DNA of 64,000 bases from Elusimicrobiota bacterium (lineage in GTDB: Bacteria > Elusimicrobiota > Elusimicrobia > F11), in contig JAJVIP010000007.1 in the NCBI GenBank assembly GCA_022072025.1, positions 1-64,000 on the forward strand. The letters are read 5' to 3'. Each line of letters opens with the position of its first letter. Position 1 is the stretch's first letter. The translations under genes were made by a program, and so were the position numbers. Of this stretch, positions 42,495-52,106 are shown one piece after another. The notes under the pieces are model-generated. The model did not search any database. It saw only the letters and a program-made list of their open reading frames with translations, and was not told the origin of the DNA.

Positions 42495-43334
42495 TCAAGT
42501 GATTTCTTTTTGGGCCAGTTCCGTGGATGATTGATGTTTCAACCGAATTCGGATTTTGAAGAAATCCGATAAAACCAAATACACAAAAATAAAATTGTCC
42601 ACCCAATACCGTCGCCAAAGACGAATGGGTTCTTGAATGTAACGATAAAACCATTCCATTCCAATATTTTGAATCCAACGTGGGGCCCGCTTGGCTCGAC
42701 CCGCAATCACATCAAAACTTCCCCCCACCCCCATACAAAAAGGAACACCCAATTGACTCAAATTTTGATTGAGCCAATATTCTTTTTTGGGGGAACCCAT
42801 GGCAACAAACAAAATATCCGCGTTAGACCTGGCAATTTCCGAGACAATACGGGCATTGTCATGTTCGAGGAAATATCCATTATGGGCTCCCGCAATATGA
42901 ACACCCGGATATTTATTTTTCACATGTTCCAAAACCGTGTCCAACACCCATTGAACCGCTCCCAAGAAAAAAACTCGATATTTCTTTTTGTCCGCTTCGA
43001 CAAAAAGCCGTTCCATGAGATCAATACCGGTGACACGCTCGGGAATGGGTCTGCCGAGCAATTTAAGGGCCCAGACCACCGACTGGCCATCTGCGTTAAT
43101 TAAAGAACATGAATGCACAATGTTTTTTAGAACGGGATCCCGATGCATGAGAACCATTTTCCCCGCATTGATAACACAATGTTGATGAGGACGACGATCG
43201 AGAATCATCTTGTTCACTTCCTCGACCGTCTCTTCCAAATTGAGACAGGCCGTAGGGCACCCCAACAAATAAACGTTTTTTTCAAACAAATAGGGAGCGG
43301 AACTAGACGTGGAAGGGGCCGTGAGGGGTATCAT
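42495..43334 (-). CDS. WecG/TagA/CpsF family glycosyltransferase, 279 aa
   Basis: Carries the GT26 pattern: VINAGKMVLMHRDPVLKNIVHSCSLINADGQSVVWALKLLGRPIPERVTGIDLMERLF, then PGVHIAGAHNGYF and DILFVAMGSPKKEYWLNQNL. Such enzymes transfer N-acetylmannosaminuronate-like or related sugars to undecaprenyl-linked intermediates. It overlaps the membrane-protein gene by four bases. Confidence 0.85.
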   Translation of the reverse strand: MIPLTAPSTSSSAPYLFEKNVYLLGCPTACLNLEETVEEVNKMILDRRPHQHCVINAGKMVLMHRDPVLKNIVHSCSLINADGQSVVWALKLLGRPIPERVTGIDLMERLFVEADKKKYRVFFLGAVQWVLDTVLEHVKNKYPGVHIAGAHNGYFLEHDNARIVSEIARSNADILFVAMGSPKKEYWLNQNLSQLGVPFCMGVGGSFDVIAGRAKRAPRWIQNIGMEWFYRYIQEPIRLWRRYWVDNFIFVYLVLSDFFKIRIRLKHQSSTELAQKEIT

Positions 43335-45082
43335 AACCGAAGCCTAAAGAAATAGAAGACAAAAATAAAGCTCCCAATGCACATAAGAGGGACAAGGTAA
43401 TAAACAACAGGAGCCAACACTTTACGTAAAAATCTCTGCGGTTTAAGGGGGGGCGAGGATGATTCAGCCGAAGATAGAAGTGTTGGGTTGAAGTTGCGAT
43501 CAATCCAAGGACGGATATCTTTGGATTCGTAAAGAGCGTGACAACCCTCATCCAGAAAGGTGTTTTGATCTACAACAGGAATAGGTTCTCGACAAGGGAT
43601 CTGGCCCTTCTCTTCAAACAGGATCAGAACAAGCCCCTTATCATTGTATTTTTCGAAGAATGAACGCAGCCCGTCTTTTAAATCTCTTTCTGATGTCTCA
43701 CACCCGGCCACATTCAGTATTGAAACAGTTTCAGGTGGCAATTGGCTCCCCAAATAGCGCATGTATAAATCCGGAATGGGCAAGAGCCAACATTGATTGG
43801 ATAACACCAGCACGGGGCGACGGTGGGCCTTCGCCCGCTCAAAAAAATCGTATTGAGGAGAAAAATTCATCGGACGAGTACGGAGCGCGGTCCACCCTGT
43901 CCCAATTTCATTTCTGTATTTTTTGAAATCTTTGGAAATTGAAGATTTCCATAAATATAAGAAGACTCCCCCAACAAAAGCGATGAACGCGATTCTGCCC
44001 CATCGGGCATTCCAACGATAAAGCCAAACTCCCATCGCATCTACTCCCAAAAATGCCAGAAAAAGCGTGGGGGCGACATAGGCGATCAAATATCGTTCTT
44101 GCATGGGGAAAGAAGATCGCGCTGTAAAAACCATATACACAAAATAGAGAGCGGGACCGGTTGCCAATCCAGCAACCCATGCCAGAAGACGCTTGGGACG
44201 TTCAGGATGACACAAACCCATCAAGGAAAGGACTGAATAAAAAGAGAGAGGAATCGTCGCCCAGGCCCAATGGAGGAGGTGGCTCTCCCAAGCCATTTTC
44301 CACTTCAATCTAAATACTTCGTTGGACTCAGGAGGATAAAACAACATACTGATGATCGGATAAATGTTGAGGATAACGGTTACAACAACGACCATTCCCA
44401 TCCCCAAAAACAACATCAATGGCCAAACTGTGTGTGGCGCGTTTTTTTTGACAAATCGCACAAATACAAACATAAACACAACTGCCGCCAACCCCACATA
44501 AGGCCAAGCAAAGAAATGGGAGTTCAATCCCAAGCCAAAGGCGGACAAAGCCAGCCAAAATGAAGCGCGAATATTGCCTTTCTCCAATTTCCAGAAAGCA
44601 CTTCCGAAAATTAAAAGTGTGAGCCATGACAAAAGACTCGAAAACGAATAACACTGGGCTTCATAACTGAAACGGTATTCGAGCTGACATAAGCCGACAA
44701 GCATGGTTCCTAAAAGTCTAACCTCTGCAAATCGGGACCAAGGAAACAGCAATACAAACAACAGCGTAAGTCCCGCATAAAACCAAGGCACAAGCGCAAA
44801 ACCCGCTTCAGTGGGGACAAAGATCTGGAACCAGATCCATTTCTTCATCGCGAAATCAATGACGGGCTTATAAAAATAACATACGGTCCTACAGAGTTCT
44901 CTAAGTGACGAGGGAGAAGATAGATAGGTGTGGTTGTTACAAACTTCATCGCTCCACAATGGATAATAAACACCCGGCGCTCGGTACAATTGAAGAAACA
45001 CCACCAACAGCAGTCCAATCCCAAGAATCAGGGAGTCAAGACCATATTTCTTTATCAGCAACGGAACGTTTTTGCTTACCAA
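43331..45082 (-). CDS. Polytopic membrane glycosyltransferase-like protein, 583 aa
   Basis: About 11 membrane segments from residue ~15 on, with the early periplasmic loop YYPLWSDEVCNNHTYLS (Asp-Glu after the first helix), as in GT-C enzymes such as ArnT or PMT-like mannosyltransferases. A soluble part lies at residues ~385-520, followed by a C-terminal helix. It likely uses polyprenyl-phosphate sugars made by the GT2 proteins. The substrate is unknown. Confidence 0.65.
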   Translation of the reverse strand: MVSKNVPLLIKKYGLDSLILGIGLLLVVFLQLYRAPGVYYPLWSDEVCNNHTYLSSPSSLRELCRTVCYFYKPVIDFAMKKWIWFQIFVPTEAGFALVPWFYAGLTLLFVLLFPWSRFAEVRLLGTMLVGLCQLEYRFSYEAQCYSFSSLLSWLTLLIFGSAFWKLEKGNIRASFWLALSAFGLGLNSHFFAWPYVGLAAVVFMFVFVRFVKKNAPHTVWPLMLFLGMGMVVVVTVILNIYPIISMLFYPPESNEVFRLKWKMAWESHLLHWAWATIPLSFYSVLSLMGLCHPERPKRLLAWVAGLATGPALYFVYMVFTARSSFPMQERYLIAYVAPTLFLAFLGVDAMGVWLYRWNARWGRIAFIAFVGGVFLYLWKSSISKDFKKYRNEIGTGWTALRTRPMNFSPQYDFFERAKAHRRPVLVLSNQCWLLPIPDLYMRYLGSQLPPETVSILNVAGCETSERDLKDGLRSFFEKYNDKGLVLILFEEKGQIPCREPIPVVDQNTFLDEGCHALYESKDIRPWIDRNFNPTLLSSAESSSPPLKPQRFLRKVLAPVVYYLVPLMCIGSFIFVFYFFRLRL

Positions 45083-45088
45083 TTGAGG

Positions 45089-46567
45089 TTAAGGAACTCG
45101 CCGAGCAAGAACATTGAGCTCAGCTCCCAAAATATAATGGTGATCCAATACTTCGAACCCAGCCCGCTTCAAGGTTTCGGTTAAGGAGGGAAGACTGTAA
45201 TGAGTGATATGTTCATCCGCATAACCGTTGGGATGGACCCGTTTATAAACCCCCTCAATAAAAGGCCAGTAGGGACGTCCATAGTCTGGTGTCCCAATCA
45301 CCATCATTCCTCCGGGTTTAATCACACGCGCCAATTCCTGAAAAGGGCGATCTCCACCAGGAATATGCTCTATGACTTGGGAGCAAATGATTCCTTCAAA
45401 AGATTTGTCCGCAAAAGGAAGGTCAAAGATACTCGCTTGAACAAGGGCTGAGCATTTCTGCCGTGTATAACGAAGTTTGTAGAGCGCGACATCCAATCCC
45501 ACCATATTGGGTAGATCTTGAATAATTCGGCTCGATCCGCATCCCACATCCAAAATAATTCCTTTCCAATGTTTGGCCCAACCCAATATGGCTTTATGCC
45601 GAGACCGTTGCCAATACCGTTGGAGAGGAATAATGCTGTTAAAAGCACGTTCATCATAATCAGCCGACGCGATGGAGGAGCGAAGGGCCCACATGGATTT
45701 GAGCGTTTTAAGTAAACAAATGCCGAACTCAATTAATCGAGCTTTTGACTTGCCATCAACACGGGGAGCGTAGTGGAAGGGAACCTCCCCAATTCTCCAA
45801 CCGTTCGTATGAACCTTAATGAGAATTTCTTCGAGCGCCTCAAAATTTTTCCCTTGAATTTTAACGCCTTGAAGAACTTCTTTTCGGTAAAGTCGAAAGC
45901 CACTCGACATATCCTTGACTGGGATGGAGAGAACTCGCGCAAATACCACGTTTAATACTCGACTTAAAATCTTTCTAAAAGCGGGGGCTTGAAACTTTGC
46001 GCCGGGAACATAACGGGAGGCGATAATAACCTCGCCTTTGGACCGCGCTTGCCAAAGATGTTCCACGAAACCAGCAGGGTGAGACAAATCAGCGTCCATG
46101 GTCAACACATAACGCCCACGACTAACGGAGAATCCCTCATTCAAGGCCTGCCCATACCCCTGTTCCTTTTGATGAATTACTTGAGCTCCGCAAGATCGAG
46201 CCACTTCCGCTGTTTTGTCTTTGGAGCCCCCATCCACAACAATAATTTCATGCGAAACATTCATTTTTTGCAGAGTTTGTTTCAAATCTTGCAACAAAAC
46301 TGAAATGTTTTTTTCTTCATTTAAGGTCAAAACGATGACAGAAACTTCATGAACATAATCGGTTGCATTTGAGACGGAGTTGGGCTCAAGAAACAGAGGA
46401 ATACCCCGATAAGTGGCAAAGGAGGCTTCACAGCTTTCGCAAATCACACGGCGATCTCTTTCTTGTAAGTGAGACGTTTTACATCGTGGGCAGGCCCATC
46501 TTTCTAGTATCAGTGAATCAATGGCAACGCGTTTTTCAGGAATTGTCATGTCGGCGGTGATGGGCAT
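45089..46567 (-). CDS. Zinc-ribbon + GT2 + methyltransferase fusion, 492 aa
   Basis: Residues ~20-60 form a zinc ribbon (ACPRCK ... ICESCEASFATYRGIPLFL, like the YcaR/Trm112 type). Residues ~70-300 are a GT2 domain (SVIVLTLNEEKNISVLLQ, VVDGGSKDKT, LTMDADLSHP). Residues ~330-490 are a class I methyltransferase (ILDVGCGSSRIIQDL, GIICSQVIEHIPGGDRPFQELARVIKPGG). A three-domain fusion is rare. Likely glycan synthesis with coupled methylation. It is separated by only six bases from the GT-C gene. Confidence 0.8.
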   Translation of the reverse strand: MPITADMTIPEKRVAIDSLILERWACPRCKTSHLQERDRRVICESCEASFATYRGIPLFLEPNSVSNATDYVHEVSVIVLTLNEEKNISVLLQDLKQTLQKMNVSHEIIVVDGGSKDKTAEVARSCGAQVIHQKEQGYGQALNEGFSVSRGRYVLTMDADLSHPAGFVEHLWQARSKGEVIIASRYVPGAKFQAPAFRKILSRVLNVVFARVLSIPVKDMSSGFRLYRKEVLQGVKIQGKNFEALEEILIKVHTNGWRIGEVPFHYAPRVDGKSKARLIEFGICLLKTLKSMWALRSSIASADYDERAFNSIIPLQRYWQRSRHKAILGWAKHWKGIILDVGCGSSRIIQDLPNMVGLDVALYKLRYTRQKCSALVQASIFDLPFADKSFEGIICSQVIEHIPGGDRPFQELARVIKPGGMMVIGTPDYGRPYWPFIEGVYKRVHPNGYADEHITHYSLPSLTETLKRAGFEVLDHHYILGAELNVLARRVP

Positions 46568-46576
46568 TTCTTATCC

Positions 46577-48292
46577 TCATTTAGAAGTTATTTGTCGCTC
46601 TCTGCTATATCTCATCATGAGCCCGATGAAAACCCAAAATGGAACCGCCATAAAAGGCCCTTCGAGCACAACATTAAAAGATGCGGCCCCTATATACCAA
46701 ACCCAGAAACAGACTGAAAAATAGGCCAAGAGGTCCCGCTGTTGACAGAGAGACCAAGCTCCGAATAAAAAAAACAAATTGATTGCAATAAATCCGCCCA
46801 AACCGATCAATCCTATACGGTAAAAAATGGCCACTATGGAGTTATGAAAGTCGATCCCATACCAATGATGCGAGACCAAACGTGCCTGTTCCTCAGGGGT
46901 TAATTTAAAAGGAGGGCGAGGAACCACATCTGCTGAGGGAATACGTCCGGGATCGCTTATTCGATCTCGGAAATCATATGTCTTCTTCATTTCTAAAAGA
47001 GCCAATCTGTATCTCTCTGGATCGGTGAATGGATTCATACTTTGGACAATAAAAGGTTCTGAAAAACCCATACCGAATAATGGGCTCTTTTCAGCAACTT
47101 GTTTTATGCCGTCCAACCAAACATTCAATCTCCAAGAAACATTGCCAGCCTCACTGTTGGCAACGAAAAATGTGTGAATTTTTAATTGGATTTTGTCTAG
47201 AACCGAAACTTGACCAATCTCATGTGCTGATGATTTTCCCGAAAAATCAGATTTCTTATATGTGAAAAACAGGAGTAAAAATATAAACGCCGCCAAGGGA
47301 ACCATTAAATATCCTGTTTTAAACAATGGGTTTCGTGCACCAAATTTCACAAACAAGAACAAGATAAGAGCGATGACCAGGAAAGTGATTCCGCCTCGGA
47401 TTATTCCGGCATGAAGAGATCGAGAAGGTTGAGTGGGTACGACAGGTTCATTTTTGAGGTTTAATTTAACCCTGGATTGTTCCGGACTTTTTTTCTCACT
47501 CATTTGATGAAAAAGTCGCTGGTATCGACCAAGTCCAGGCGGCGCACCCCAAATGCCAATGGAAATAGCAGCGCTAATGAAAAAGAAAGCCAGGAAGGTG
47601 GCTCCATGTCTTATAAAAATCCTTGGAACCCCACAGGATAGAAAGAGAAAAAATACCACACAGACTGTTACGAGAAAAACCAAAAAACCCGAACGGATGG
47701 TGGTAAAAAAAACAGTCAAAGAAGTTAAGGTCCCCAAGACACAAAACGCCTTAGAACGCCACCCCTGATCAAAACGAAAAAATGAATAAAGCGCTGAAAA
47801 CATAGAGGCCGATATGGCCGCGATTCCCGCCTGCGCGTAATGCGGCCACCAAGAGAAACCCACCAAAAAATTGGCCATCGTGCAGACAAGCCCCCCCAAA
47901 AACATCCAGAAGAGCAGCCGTCGAATTAAGAGAGTGTCACGAAACAAATTGTAAACGAGAAAAGTAAACAAAGAGTAGTAACACAAAGCCGAACGTTTCA
48001 GCGTGTCAATCATCTCACCCCCGCTTTGTTGAAGCACAGGCCAGATCGCCACAAGACCAGCTGTCCAGAAAATAAGGAGGGGGATATAAATCCACAAATC
48101 CTTTTTCTCATAGTGCCATTTCCCACGAACAACCATTCGAATAAAGGCAACCAAAAGACCCCCCAGTACCAGTTCAGAAATAAACAATGGAAGGGGCCCC
48201 ACCCAAATAAAAGTGTAGGCAAATCCCTTGTTAAATCCAAAGAGGAGAGCCAAATAAAGGCCCAAAAGATCAGTCAGGATCAAAGGAATCAT
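46577..48292 (-). CDS. O-antigen ligase/polymerase-like membrane protein, 571 aa
   Basis: About 11-12 membrane segments and, near residues 400-480, the Wzy_C-type loop (VWLDGIKQVAEKSPLFGMGFSEPF ... VSHHWYGIDFHNSIVAIFYRIGLIGLGGFI). The loop is longer than in the protein at 41000-42484 and contains a low-complexity linker (MSEKKSPEQSRVKLNLKNEPVVPTQPS). One of the two may be the polymerase and the other the ligase. Confidence 0.75.
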   Translation of the reverse strand: MIPLILTDLLGLYLALLFGFNKGFAYTFIWVGPLPLFISELVLGGLLVAFIRMVVRGKWHYEKKDLWIYIPLLIFWTAGLVAIWPVLQQSGGEMIDTLKRSALCYYSLFTFLVYNLFRDTLLIRRLLFWMFLGGLVCTMANFLVGFSWWPHYAQAGIAAISASMFSALYSFFRFDQGWRSKAFCVLGTLTSLTVFFTTIRSGFLVFLVTVCVVFFLFLSCGVPRIFIRHGATFLAFFFISAAISIGIWGAPPGLGRYQRLFHQMSEKKSPEQSRVKLNLKNEPVVPTQPSRSLHAGIIRGGITFLVIALILFLFVKFGARNPLFKTGYLMVPLAAFIFLLLFFTYKKSDFSGKSSAHEIGQVSVLDKIQLKIHTFFVANSEAGNVSWRLNVWLDGIKQVAEKSPLFGMGFSEPFIVQSMNPFTDPERYRLALLEMKKTYDFRDRISDPGRIPSADVVPRPPFKLTPEEQARLVSHHWYGIDFHNSIVAIFYRIGLIGLGGFIAINLFFLFGAWSLCQQRDLLAYFSVCFWVWYIGAASFNVVLEGPFMAVPFWVFIGLMMRYSRERQITSK

Positions 48293-49317
48293 TTTCGAAA
48301 AAAAGTTTTCCCTATATTTTTGTGAAATTTCATATCGGCAAAGACAAAAGGATCACGCCCCACGCCCAAACGCAAAGCGCTCATCGCGGAAGAAAAATCA
48401 TGGGAAGCCAACCGAGGCCAGTAATACATTTTGATTCTCTCCCGCAATGCCAGTTGTTGATTCGACAACTTTTCTCTTTTGAACAGACGAGAAAACAACT
48501 CATCAAAAGCATCGTGAAGTTCTCTTCCCTCAGTTCCAAACAACAATGGCTTATTACGCAGCATAGCGGTAAGCCGTTGGCATGTGACCGAATCCACATC
48601 TGGCCAAAGCCTTCGAATGAGCCTATCCACGATGCCATCCAACTCTCGCTCCATGTCAGCCCGATTGGTATTCGAAGTCGATTTTTTACTGGCCCTATAT
48701 TGAAAAAGGACTTCAGGCACATTGCGAAGGTCATAATCCTCCATGAGCCGGGTCCAAAGTTCGTAGTCTTGAGCAAATCGCACCGACTCGCTATAACCAC
48801 CCACTTTTTTCAGAACTTCAGTTCTCATCATCACCGTTGGATGAGCCAGGCACCGACGTGTCAAGTCCCCATCTGAAAGCAAATGACATTTTATGTCCAA
48901 GGGATCCGCCGGATACCGCATCGTTTTCAAGTAATGTCCTTTTTCATCAATCTCTTGATGCCAACTGCCCACCACCGCCGTTTCAGGATAGGTCCTCAAA
49001 CTGTCCCGTTGACGTTCAAACCGATGAGGCAAAGAAACATCATCGGCATCCATCCGGGCCAAAAATGGACCCTTGGCCAACCCCAAACCCACATTCAGCG
49101 CGCGCGTTTGTCCCAAGTCTTTTTCATTGCGAACAAGTCGAACCCGAGAATCATTAAAGGAAGAAATGATATCGACCGTGTGGTCCGTGCTCGCATTATC
49201 CATTACGATAAATTCAAAATCGCCAAACGATTGATTGAGAATGCTTTTCATCGCTTCTTCAAGGAACCGTTCGCCATTGCGAACACTCATCAGAACCGAA
49301 ATTTCAACCACGGGCAA
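48289..49317 (-). CDS. Glycosyltransferase family 2, 342 aa
   Basis: Begins directly in the GT-A fold: VEISVLMSVRNGERFLEEAMKSIL, FEFIVMDNASTDHT, NVGLGLAKGPFLARMDADDVSLPHRF with the DxDD metal site. C-terminal helices vary. Likely transfers a sugar to the growing O-unit in the cytoplasm. Its end overlaps the downstream membrane gene by four bases. Confidence 0.85.
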   Translation of the reverse strand: MPVVEISVLMSVRNGERFLEEAMKSILNQSFGDFEFIVMDNASTDHTVDIISSFNDSRVRLVRNEKDLGQTRALNVGLGLAKGPFLARMDADDVSLPHRFERQRDSLRTYPETAVVGSWHQEIDEKGHYLKTMRYPADPLDIKCHLLSDGDLTRRCLAHPTVMMRTEVLKKVGGYSESVRFAQDYELWTRLMEDYDLRNVPEVLFQYRASKKSTSNTNRADMERELDGIVDRLIRRLWPDVDSVTCQRLTAMLRNKPLLFGTEGRELHDAFDELFSRLFKREKLSNQQLALRERIKMYYWPRLASHDFSSAMSALRLGVGRDPFVFADMKFHKNIGKTFFRK

Positions 49318-50368
49318 GCACGGCGTCCACGGTTTTTTGAAGACCAGCAGACAAATTGGTAGTGGGTTGCCAATTCAAAAGATTTGACGCTTTGGACACA
49401 TCCGCGTAAAGAGACATGTTCTCCCCTTTTCGGTAAGGGACCGCGCCATAGATTGGCTCTCCACCTCCGCAAAGTTCGACAACTTTGGCCACCACATCTC
49501 GTACTGCCACCGGAATTCCAGAAGCCAAGTTAATGACATGTCCCAATGCTTTTTTTTCATTTGAGGCGGCAATGAGCCCCTCCACCACATCGTCAATGAA
49601 ACAAAAATCTCGTAATTGACGACCTTCCGACGTATTAAATTTTTTCTTTTGGTGGCATCCCTTGATAATTTGAGGAAGAAAGCGTCGTTCATCTTGACCA
49701 GGACCGTACACCAAAAAGAAACGGACCACCACACCAGGAAAACCCTCTGTTTTTGAGAGCATCTGAATTAAATGTGTGGCCGCCACTTTTCCCAAGGAAT
49801 AAGGGGCAATCGGGTCTTCCCGAAGGTTTTCATGTTGGGGCGAAGGGGCGTTTCCATATTCATCGCTGCTCCCCACTTGAACAAAAGATTCCAATGATTC
49901 GCGGTTCAGGGCCTCCAAAAGGTTTAACAAGGCTTCAAAATGTTGATCAAGGACAGATCTTCCATTTGAGAAAAAGGGAGTGTGCTCGATATAACCCGCC
50001 AAGTTAAAAACTTTATGAAATTTTCTTCCGGCGAGCGCGGAAGCCACGGCCGCCTTGTCGCGCATATCTAAAATTATCTTTTCCAAAGAACCTTCTACGA
50101 ATCCTCCGTGACCCGTCGCCCCGGCGATCTTCTGGCCGGGGCCCAAGTTCGCCTCAGCGGATCCGGCCTGTAACGGACTCATCCTGGGCTTAGAACCTGG
50201 ATCCTCGCCCGTCCGGCAGGCGGGCCAGCCAAACGACATGCCGGGATGACTGCGTTCGCCATGTCTACCCAACGAAAGAACGGTGACCTGATTCCCTTGA
50301 TCCATCAATCGCCGAGTCAGATGTGATCCGATAAATCCATCCCCTCCAGCGATGAGGATATTAGCCAT
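49304..50368 (-). CDS. NAD-dependent epimerase/dehydratase with in-frame repeat insertion, 354 aa
   Basis: Extended SDR: NAD-binding GGDGFIGSHLTRRL at the N-terminus, FNLAGYIEHTPF and the catalytic YSLGKVAATHL (YxxxK). Residues ~36-88 (starting RHGERSHPGMSFG and running to GATGHGGF) are an insertion between strands 2 and 3, encoded by a genomic palindromic repeat at 50112-50254. The frame is intact across it. The normal protein would be ~300 residues. The product likely makes a nucleotide-linked hexose derivative. The effect of the insert on activity is unknown. Confidence 0.8.
   Translation of the reverse strand: MANILIAGGDGFIGSHLTRRLMDQGNQVTVLSLGRHGERSHPGMSFGWPACRTGEDPGSKPRMSPLQAGSAEANLGPGQKIAGATGHGGFVEGSLEKIILDMRDKAAVASALAGRKFHKVFNLAGYIEHTPFFSNGRSVLDQHFEALLNLLEALNRESLESFVQVGSSDEYGNAPSPQHENLREDPIAPYSLGKVAATHLIQMLSKTEGFPGVVVRFFLVYGPGQDERRFLPQIIKGCHQKKKFNTSEGRQLRDFCFIDDVVEGLIAASNEKKALGHVINLASGIPVAVRDVVAKVVELCGGGEPIYGAVPYRKGENMSLYADVSKASNLLNWQPTTNLSAGLQKTVDAVLARG
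50112..50254. repeat. Palindromic repeat inside epimerase gene
   Basis: Outer arms CCCGTCGCCCCGGC (50112-50125) and GCCGGGATGACTGCG (50240-50254), similar to those of the intergenic copies. It contains internal hairpins (GGCCGGGGCCC, CCTGCCGGACGGG region). The inserted DNA keeps the reading frame. Confidence 0.7.
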
Positions 50369-50855
50369 GCTTTAAATTCCAATCATAGGGAATGCTATTT
50401 TTGAAGGGGTCCATGCGATTGATTTCAGTTGGGTCATGAGGAATCGTGGAACAATTGGCAACAAGGGCGGAGGATGTTCCCACCCCTTTAAATCCGTTCC
50501 ATACTTTGGGCGGAATGGTTACCAACAGGTAATTATCAACACCCAGGAAAATTTCCATGAGCGATCCGCGACTCGACGATTTCTCACGGTCGTCGAATAG
50601 AACCAATTTGATTTGCCCTGAGAGGACCGCATAGTTCAATGTCATCTTGGAATGGATATGCCACGCTTTCACCACACCAGGATGGACAACAGAAAAATAA
50701 ATTTCTCCAAACTCCTTAAAAACAGGCGAATCATTTCTCAACATATGCATGATTTTTCCCCGTTCATCGACAATTTGCTTCAGCGGCGTGATGACCACCC
50801 CCTCAATGGCTCCTCGTTTTGGTTCAGCTGACAGCTTCTTTTGCTTTGCATTCAT
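50361..50855 (-). CDS. RmlC-like cupin, dTDP-sugar epimerase-like, 164 aa
   Basis: A cupin fold with YFSVVHPGVVKAWHIHSKMTLNYAVLSGQIKLVLFDDRE, where His in AWHIH is typical for RmlC-type epimerases and ketoisomerases; GVDNYLLVTIPPKVWNGFKG continues the barrel. It overlaps the epimerase gene by eight bases. Likely acts on a CDP- or dTDP-keto-sugar produced by the dehydratase nearby. ATG 50855 with GGAG eight bases before is chosen. Confidence 0.75.
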   Translation of the reverse strand: MNAKQKKLSAEPKRGAIEGVVITPLKQIVDERGKIMHMLRNDSPVFKEFGEIYFSVVHPGVVKAWHIHSKMTLNYAVLSGQIKLVLFDDREKSSSRGSLMEIFLGVDNYLLVTIPPKVWNGFKGVGTSSALVANCSTIPHDPTEINRMDPFKNSIPYDWNLKHG

Positions 50856-50895
50856 AGCGCCGCTCCGCCGCAACCCAACAAGGGATCAAGTATGG

Positions 50896-51068
50896 CCGTC
50901 GTCCCGGCCCATTTTTTAAAGGATGTGTGCCGCGAGAAGAGCATAAGCCGGGACCCAGCCTCTCCCGAGGAGGAGGTGAGTTCATCACACCTTCTGCCGG
51001 AACGACTGGGCCCCGGCTTATACACTTGCCAACCATCACTCCTCTTAAAAACTAGGCCGGGGCGACGG
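50896..51068. repeat. Large imperfect palindromic repeat R1
   Basis: Outer arms CCGTCGTCCCGGCCC (50896) and GGCCGGGGCGACGG (51055), inner arms ATAAGCCGGGACCCAG and TGGGCCCCGGCTTAT. It fills most of the 50856-51131 gap between the cupin and the CDP-glucose dehydratase genes; nothing else is seen there. Confidence 0.75.
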
Positions 51069-51131
51069 CGACCTTCAAACATTTCTTCATATAAAAACAA
51101 GATCCTACGATTCCATTTCATAAATATCCTT

Positions 51132-52106
51132 TTAATTTGAAAAGTGAGTTCGGTACCACTCAATTGTGTTCAAAAGACCTTTTTCCAAATTAAACAGTGG
51201 TTTCCATCCAAGCACTGCCTTGGCCTTTCGAGAGGAGAGATGTTGATCAATAATTTCATTGGTGGCCTGGTTGAGAATCCTGGGTTTTAACGGGGACTCC
51301 ATGAGCCGAGAAACCAGCCCCACAATCTGAAGAACCGTGAGAGGTTTTTCATAGCTGAAATTAAACGCCTCCCCATGATATTTCCGATCGGCCAGGGCTT
51401 CAGCCAAATGGAGATAGGCGTCCACGCCATCTTCCACATAGATGTAATCACGAATGAATTTTCCATTGCTGCGAATCACGGGCCGTTCGCCTCTTAAGAG
51501 GGATACGATCGTTCCTGGAACCACTCGATTTAAATTGAGGTCACCGCCGCCAAAGAAATTTCCACACCGCGTGATCGCGACTGGAAGCCCGTACGATTTG
51601 TAATAGGCATGACAAAGCAGATCCGCGCATGACTTGGACACATCGTAGGGGTGTTTTCCATTTAAGGCAGTCTCTTCGGTGTAAGGTAATTTTTTCTGAT
51701 CCCCATAGGCCTTATCGCTGGACGCCACTACAATTCTTTTGACGGAACGCGTTTGACGGCAGGCTTCCAGAATATTCCAAGTGCCCTTGATATTGGTCTC
51801 GAAAGTCCCGATCGGACTCCGGTTGGCCGCTCCCACAATGGTCTGAGCCGCCAGATGAAAGACAACTTCAATCTCATATTCATTCAACGCTCGTTCTAGG
51901 AGAGCCCGGTCTTCCACCTCGCCACGAACCACCGTGACTTGCTGAATCGTTTCATCCAAAACCAAATTGGACTTGGGAGTCCAATCTCTTACAAGCGCCA
52001 CGATATTGGCCCCATCATCCTTGAGTCGACGGGTCAACCAAGATCCCAAGAGTCCCGTGGCCCCTGTCACGAAAACATTTCGATTTTTCCAGTGTGTTTT
52101 CACCAT
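51132..52106 (-). CDS. rfbG: CDP-glucose 4,6-dehydratase, 324 aa
   Basis: Extended [22 protein letters not shown] near the N-terminus, [38 protein letters not shown] and the catalytic [45 protein letters not shown]. The order and [13 protein letters not shown] loop are typical for RfbG. It makes CDP-4-keto-6-deoxyglucose. The start overlaps the cytidylyltransferase stop by seven bases. Confidence 0.85.
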   Translation of the reverse strand: MVKTHWKNRNVFVTGATGLLGSWLTRRLKDDGANIVALVRDWTPKSNLVLDETIQQVTVVRGEVEDRALLERALNEYEIEVVFHLAAQTIVGAANRSPIGTFETNIKGTWNILEACRQTRSVKRIVVASSDKAYGDQKKLPYTEETALNGKHPYDVSKSCADLLCHAYYKSYGLPVAITRCGNFFGGGDLNLNRVVPGTIVSLLRGERPVIRSNGKFIRDYIYVEDGVDAYLHLAEALADRKYHGEAFNFSYEKPLTVLQIVGLVSRLMESPLKPRILNQATNEIIDQHLSSRKAKAVLGWKPLFNLEKGLLNTIEWYRTHFSN

